From: JADKIH01 sp031367345
GTDB lineage: Bacteria; Bacteroidota; Bacteroidia; AKYH767-A; 2013-40CM-41-45
NCBI GenBank assembly: GCA_031367345.1
Contig: JANLPR010000034.1
Coordinates: forward strand, 1 to 16,822
Direction of reading: 5' to 3'
Length of the DNA stretch: 16,822 nt
Below, one piece after another: positions 13,801 to 16,822 of the stretch (its first letter is position 1; each line of letters opens with the position of its first letter). The position numbers were made by a program, and so were the translations under genes. Under the pieces are notes generated by a model. That model ran no database searches and was not told the origin of the DNA. It saw only the letters and a program-made list of their open reading frames with translations.

Positions 13801-15522
13801 ATGAATTTCAACCGCTTGCTCTTAACTGCATTTCTTATCTGTTCAGAATTCATTGCCCAAGGTCAGAATTATCCGAAAAACTATTTCCATTGGCCATTAG
13901 ATACACCGGTAACTGTAATTGGAACATTTGGCGAAATACGTGACAATCATTTTCATTCTGGAATTGATTTAGGTACGCAGGAAATGGAAGGCCGACCGGT
14001 TTCAGCAGCAGCAGATGGATATATTTCACGCATTAAAGTTGCTAGCGACGGATTTGGAAAAGCATTGTACATCACACATCCAAATGGATTTGTAACTGTT
14101 TACGGACATCTTCAAAAGTTTACTGCTCCAGTAAATGAATACATCAAAAAATTGCAATATGAAAAACAAACTTTTGAATTAGATATTAATTTAAAACCGA
14201 AAGATTTTGTAGTAAAGCAAGATGAAGTGATTGCATACAGTGGACAAACAGGAGGCGCGCAAGGACCGCATTTGCATTTTGAGATCCGCGATGAAAAAAC
14301 TGAAGAGCCATTGAATCCATTACTATTCGGATTAAAAGCATTCGATGGACTATCACCGGAAATAAAATACATTCGAATATATCCTACACCCGAAGCAGGG
14401 ATTGTCAACTTTACCGACTCATCCGTTTTATACGAGACACAATCATCTGACGGAATATTAATGTTGAATGCACTTGATAATCCTGTTGTATATGGTTACA
14501 TCAGTTTTGGCGTTGGCACGATAGATCACATAGATAATTCATCCGGAGAATTAGGAATTTATTCGGCAGAATTATCAGTCGATAACAAGCCAGTTTATAG
14601 TTGGCAGTACGATCGTTTTAATTTCAACGAGACCAAACAAGCCAATGCTCACATAGATTACACGAGTTATATACGCGACCGAACAACGATTGAACGATTT
14701 TATAAATTACCGGGCAATCACTTAACTATTTATAGTGATCCATTACAGTTAGGCACACAATATTTCATAGAAGACGGTCAGCATGATATTAAAATAGTAG
14801 TAAAAGATTTCAGTGGAAATAAATCGCAGATAGAATTTGTGGTTCAGGTGAATAGTGCATTGAACAGCAAACCATACCAATCACATCCACAAGATGCAGT
14901 GTTGGTGACGAATGAAAAAGGAGTAGCGCTTCATAAATCGAATCTTGATGTAGCTATTCCTACCGATGCAGTTTATGAAGACATGTATTATACCGATCAA
15001 GAAATGAAGAGTCCGCAGTATCTTTCGAGTACCTATCGCATCGGCAGTTGGTATGAGCCATTGAATTTACCGATAACAATAGGAATAAAACCGGAAAAAG
15101 AAATTGCAGATTCATTAAAATCGAAAGTGATAGTTGCCGAAGTTCAGCGATTCGGAAAGATGAAAGGACGAGGGGGAGTATGGAGTGGAAAAATGGTGAG
15201 TGCTCAAGTGCCAAGCTTTGGCGACTATACATTGGTGATGGATACTATAGCGCCGGAGATTGAGAAATTGTATGTTCCGGCCGATTTGAATTCGTATAGA
15301 GGGGGAGTTATTCAATTTAAAATCACAGATAATTTATCGGCTATTAAATCGTACACCGGCAAAGTAGATGGCAAGTGGATGTTATTTGAGTATGATAAGA
15401 AGAACGATCAGTTAACATGCGATGTGAGTTCGATGGCAGTGAATAAAGAGCATAAGGCAGAATTGGTAGTGATTGACGAGCGGAACAATGTGAGGAACTA
15501 CGAATATGTGTTTTATTATTGA
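13801..15522 (+). CDS. Exported M23 family peptidase (LytM-type)
   Basis: A 573-aa exported zinc metallopeptidase, probably a peptidoglycan endopeptidase in the periplasm. A signal peptide (MNFNRLLLTAFLICSEFIAQG) is followed directly by the M23 domain (about residues 30-180). All metal and catalytic motifs are present: HSGID (H52 and D56), YGHL (101-104) and HLHFE (H157, H159). A charged insertion of about 30 residues (about 109-142) lies between YGHL and the HLHF motif. The remaining 390 residues are beta-rich and look like Ig-like or carbohydrate-binding modules, a common layout for Bacteroidota M23 proteins; the repeated DNKPVYSWQYDRF and APEIEKLYVPAD stretches are typical. Because the catalytic residues are intact, it is probably an active enzyme rather than an EnvC/NlpD-like activator. 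It stands alone, with 153 bp to the tRNA cluster. Confidence 0.92.
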   Translation: MNFNRLLLTAFLICSEFIAQGQNYPKNYFHWPLDTPVTVIGTFGEIRDNHFHSGIDLGTQEMEGRPVSAAADGYISRIKVASDGFGKALYITHPNGFVTVYGHLQKFTAPVNEYIKKLQYEKQTFELDINLKPKDFVVKQDEVIAYSGQTGGAQGPHLHFEIRDEKTEEPLNPLLFGLKAFDGLSPEIKYIRIYPTPEAGIVNFTDSSVLYETQSSDGILMLNALDNPVVYGYISFGVGTIDHIDNSSGELGIYSAELSVDNKPVYSWQYDRFNFNETKQANAHIDYTSYIRDRTTIERFYKLPGNHLTIYSDPLQLGTQYFIEDGQHDIKIVVKDFSGNKSQIEFVVQVNSALNSKPYQSHPQDAVLVTNEKGVALHKSNLDVAIPTDAVYEDMYYTDQEMKSPQYLSSTYRIGSWYEPLNLPITIGIKPEKEIADSLKSKVIVAEVQRFGKMKGRGGVWSGKMVSAQVPSFGDYTLVMDTIAPEIEKLYVPADLNSYRGGVIQFKITDNLSAIKSYTGKVDGKWMLFEYDKKNDQLTCDVSSMAVNKEHKAELVVIDERNNVRNYEYVFYY

Positions 15523-15630
15523 TTAGTTAAAAACCCAAAAAAAGAGGAATAAAAGCCGATGAGTAGGGAGAGTGAGTGTATAAATAATGTATATCACTGA
15601 TATCAATGTATTTAAAAAGGCATCTTTTAT

Positions 15631-15660
15631 TTGCAGAAAAATTACAACTTTCTATCTTTG
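15631..15660 (+). promoter_or_regulatory. Bacteroidota-type promoter of the tRNA cluster
   Basis: TTG (15631-15633), a 19-bp spacer and TATCTTTG (15653-15660) match the TTG / TAnnTTTG housekeeping promoter of this phylum in both boxes and spacing. tRNA-Ser starts 15 nt further on. This is the best promoter in the window. Confidence 0.7.
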
Positions 15661-15675
15661 CGACCCTTACAATAA

Positions 15676-15762
15676 GGTGAGGTGCCTGAGTGGCCGAAAG
15701 GAACAGTTTGCTAAACTGTCGTACGGGAAACCGTACCGAGGGTTCGAATCCCTCCCTCACCG
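15676..15762 (+). tRNA. tRNA-Ser (GCT)
   Basis: An 87-nt type II tRNA. The acceptor stem GGTGAGG pairs with CCTCACC (15755-15761) and is followed by discriminator G. The anticodon arm is ACAGT-TTGCTAA-ACTGT with anticodon GCT, reading AGC/AGU codons. A long variable arm (GTACGGGAAACCGTAC) is diagnostic of serine tRNA. The T arm is GAGGG-TTCGAAT-CCCTC. The CCA end is not encoded. Confidence 0.97.
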
Positions 15763-15821
15763 CACGTATCTTTTGGAGGAAACGGTTTAGAAATAAGGAT
15801 TTCTAACAAATAATATTTATT

Positions 15822-15896
15822 CGGGGTGTAGCGTAGTCCGGTTATCGCGTATGGTTTGGGACCATAAGGTCGCAGGTTCGAATCCTGCCACCCCGA
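15822..15896 (+). tRNA. tRNA-Pro (TGG)
   Basis: A 75-nt tRNA. The acceptor stem CGGGGTG pairs with CACCCCG (15889-15895), with discriminator A. The anticodon arm is TATGG-TTTGGGA-CCATA with anticodon TGG, reading CCA/CCG. The T arm is GCAGG-TTCGAAT-CCTGC. CCA is not encoded. Only 59 bp separate it from tRNA-Ser; they probably share a transcript. The spacer holds a small TAGAAAT/ATTTCTA hairpin (15788-15805). Confidence 0.97.
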
Positions 15897-15988
15897 CACA
15901 AGAGTGCAAGAGTCAGTTTCAGTTTTCAGACCTTTTTCAAGTAAGGTGATTATCACACACACGACTTTGTGCACACACTAACCTTCAA

Positions 15989-16062
15989 GATTCCGTAGCT
16001 CAATTGGATAGAGCAACTGCCTTCTAAGCAGTAGGTTGTGGGTTCGATCCCCGCCGGGATCA
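15989..16062 (+). tRNA. tRNA-Arg (TCT)
   Basis: A 74-nt tRNA. The acceptor stem GATTCCG pairs with CGGGATC (16055-16061) through one T-G pair, with discriminator A. The anticodon arm is ACTGC-CTTCTAA-GCAGT with anticodon TCT, reading AGA/AGG. CCA is not encoded. It lies 92 bp after tRNA-Pro, and the repeat region begins right behind its 3' end. I looked for a second copy of its 3' end, as an integrated element would leave, and found none in the window. Confidence 0.96.
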
Positions 16063-16077
16063 CTTGTTTTCGAAATT

Positions 16078-16170
16078 TGTAATTTGTAGATCGTAAATTG
16101 AGAGTCGATATTCGTAATTTGATAATCGACGTTCGTAATTTGAGAGTCGTAATTTGACGATCGAGAATAG
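16078..16170. repeat. Short CGTAATTTG repeat cluster behind tRNA-Arg
   Basis: Near-tandem units of about 14-21 bp share the core CGTAATTTG followed by an AGTCGA-like stretch. Cores lie at 16092-16100 (CGTAAATTG), 16113-16121, 16134-16142 and 16148-16156. The reverse complement CAAATTACG recurs to the right at 16351-16359, 16611-16619 and 16782-16790, so the cluster forms inverted repeats with the spacers of the long array. Confidence 0.75.
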
Positions 16171-16201
16171 ATGTGCCGCTGTGCCGGATTTGTCACTCCC
16201 C

Positions 16202-16822
16202 TCCGCTTCGACGGACATCCGTCCGTTGCATTAAAAGCTCGAACGATTCAATCTTTTACAAAATCTGTAAATACCTCTGTGGACATTCGTCCGTAATTAA
16301 TTGCTCAACGCTTTTCTATTCTCGATCGCCGAATTACGACCGTCGATTTTCAAATTACGATTCCGCTTCGACGGACATTCGTCCGTTGCATAAAAAGCTC
16401 GAACGATTCAATCTTTTACAAAATCTGTAAATACCTCTAAGGACATTCGTCCGCAATTAATTGCTCCACATCTACTCTCTATCGTCGAATTACAACTCTC
16501 GATTTACACTAGTAGAGCGGAATGACGTTCGGAATTAAAATTTATTCTTCTAAAAAGTAGCTTCCGCCTCTCTGAACATTCCGCTCAGCAGCCATACAAT
16601 TCTCGATTTTCAAATTACGAATTACGATCCGCTCCGCTTCGACGGACATCCGTCCGTTGCATTAAAAGCACGAACGATTCAATCTTCTACAAAATCTTTA
16701 AATCCCGCCGCGGACATTCGTCCGCAATTAATTGCTCAACGCTTTTCTATTCTCGATCGCCGAATTACGACCGTCGATTTTCAAATTACGATTCCGCTTC
16801 GACGGACATTCGTCCGTTGCAT
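16202..16822. repeat. Array of 105-bp repeats with identical 55-bp spacers (runs off the window)
   Basis: Four copies of a 105-bp repeat start with TCCGCTTCGACGGACAT and end with AATTAATTGCTC: 16202-16306, 16362-16466, 16633-16737 and 16793-16822 (cut by the window edge). The first two differ at five positions. The spacers 16307-16361 and 16738-16792 are identical over 55 bp, so the true unit is about 160 bp. The middle spacer (16467-16632) is longer and carries another element. Each repeat has a GGACATYCGTCC hairpin near both ends, seven copies in total. Between them the first two copies have a TTTACA/TGTAAA hairpin, lost in the third. A GCAATTAATTGC palindrome closes copies two and three. 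No ORF in any frame looks like a gene. Confidence 0.92.
16515..16586. repeat. 72-bp inverted-repeat element between repeat copies 2 and 3
   Basis: GAGCGGAATG (16515-16524) and CATTCCGCTC (16577-16586) are perfect 10-bp terminal inverted repeats. Inside them CGGAA (16530-16534) and TTCCG (16562-16566) form a second nested pair. The element shares no motif with the surrounding 105-bp repeats. I see no convincing target-site duplication at its borders. Confidence 0.7.

Noticed and set aside
15527..16196. Minus-strand ORFs with peptides such as GWQDSNLRPYGPKP, REGFEPSV and GGDRTHNLLLRRQ
   Set aside because: They are antisense translations of the three tRNA genes, a well-known source of false proteins in databases.
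16173..16430. An 85-aa + strand ORF in the repeat region
   Set aside because: It is a translation of the 105-bp repeats; the same peptide stretch recurs with each repeat and there is no gene-like context.
16202..16822. CRISPR array
   Set aside because: Repeats are 105 bp and spacers are identical rather than unique; no cas gene is present.

Overview
The window looks like chromosomal DNA from a member of the Bacteroidota. It is AT-rich and carries a Bacteroidota-type LptD, a YwqK/MORN_2 lipid-free exported protein, and a small cytosolic family (WIYQADR, GCSID motifs) that I know only from this phylum. Several intergenic regions hold the phylum's characteristic -7 promoter box TAnnTTTG, and Shine-Dalgarno sequences are scarce. 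The genus cannot be told from sequence alone.

Layout. 1-937 (-): the N-terminal part of a Zn-dependent N-acetylmuramoyl-L-alanine amidase, cut by the window edge, transcribed divergently from lptD (921-3554, +). A GNAT acetyltransferase (-) converges on lptD with 4 bp between stops. Next is a two-gene + operon (MORN_2 exported protein, then the GCSID family protein, 0 bp apart), then exodeoxyribonuclease III (-). 6477-9378 (+) is a low-GC block of four exported proteins: a small Cys-containing protein, a 406-aa beta-rich protein, a thioredoxin-like CxxC protein and a predicted beta-barrel. The last three overlap one another, and a terminator-like hairpin lies inside the signal-peptide codons of the second gene. 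Then come an MFS exporter (-), a Uup-type ABC-F ATPase (-) and a Tudor/CarD-like N-terminal domain protein (-). A 480-bp gap contains a strong + strand terminator with no gene in front of it. An exported M23 peptidase (+) and three tRNA genes (Ser-GCT, Pro-TGG, Arg-TCT) follow.

The last 760 bp hold no credible gene. They contain 105-bp repeats with 55-bp identical spacers (a 160-bp composite unit), seven copies of the hairpin motif GGACATYCGTCC, short CGTAATTTG repeats in both orientations, and a separate 72-bp inverted-repeat element. The array runs off the window.

How the genes fit together. The core genes concern the envelope: peptidoglycan hydrolysis (amidase, M23 peptidase), LPS insertion (LptD) and efflux (MFS). 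Others are general housekeeping (Xth, Uup, tRNAs). The most likely undescribed material is the 6477-9378 exported cassette, the orphan transcript ending at 13664 and the repeat array at 16078-16822. I found no defence system, CRISPR array, transposase or phage gene.
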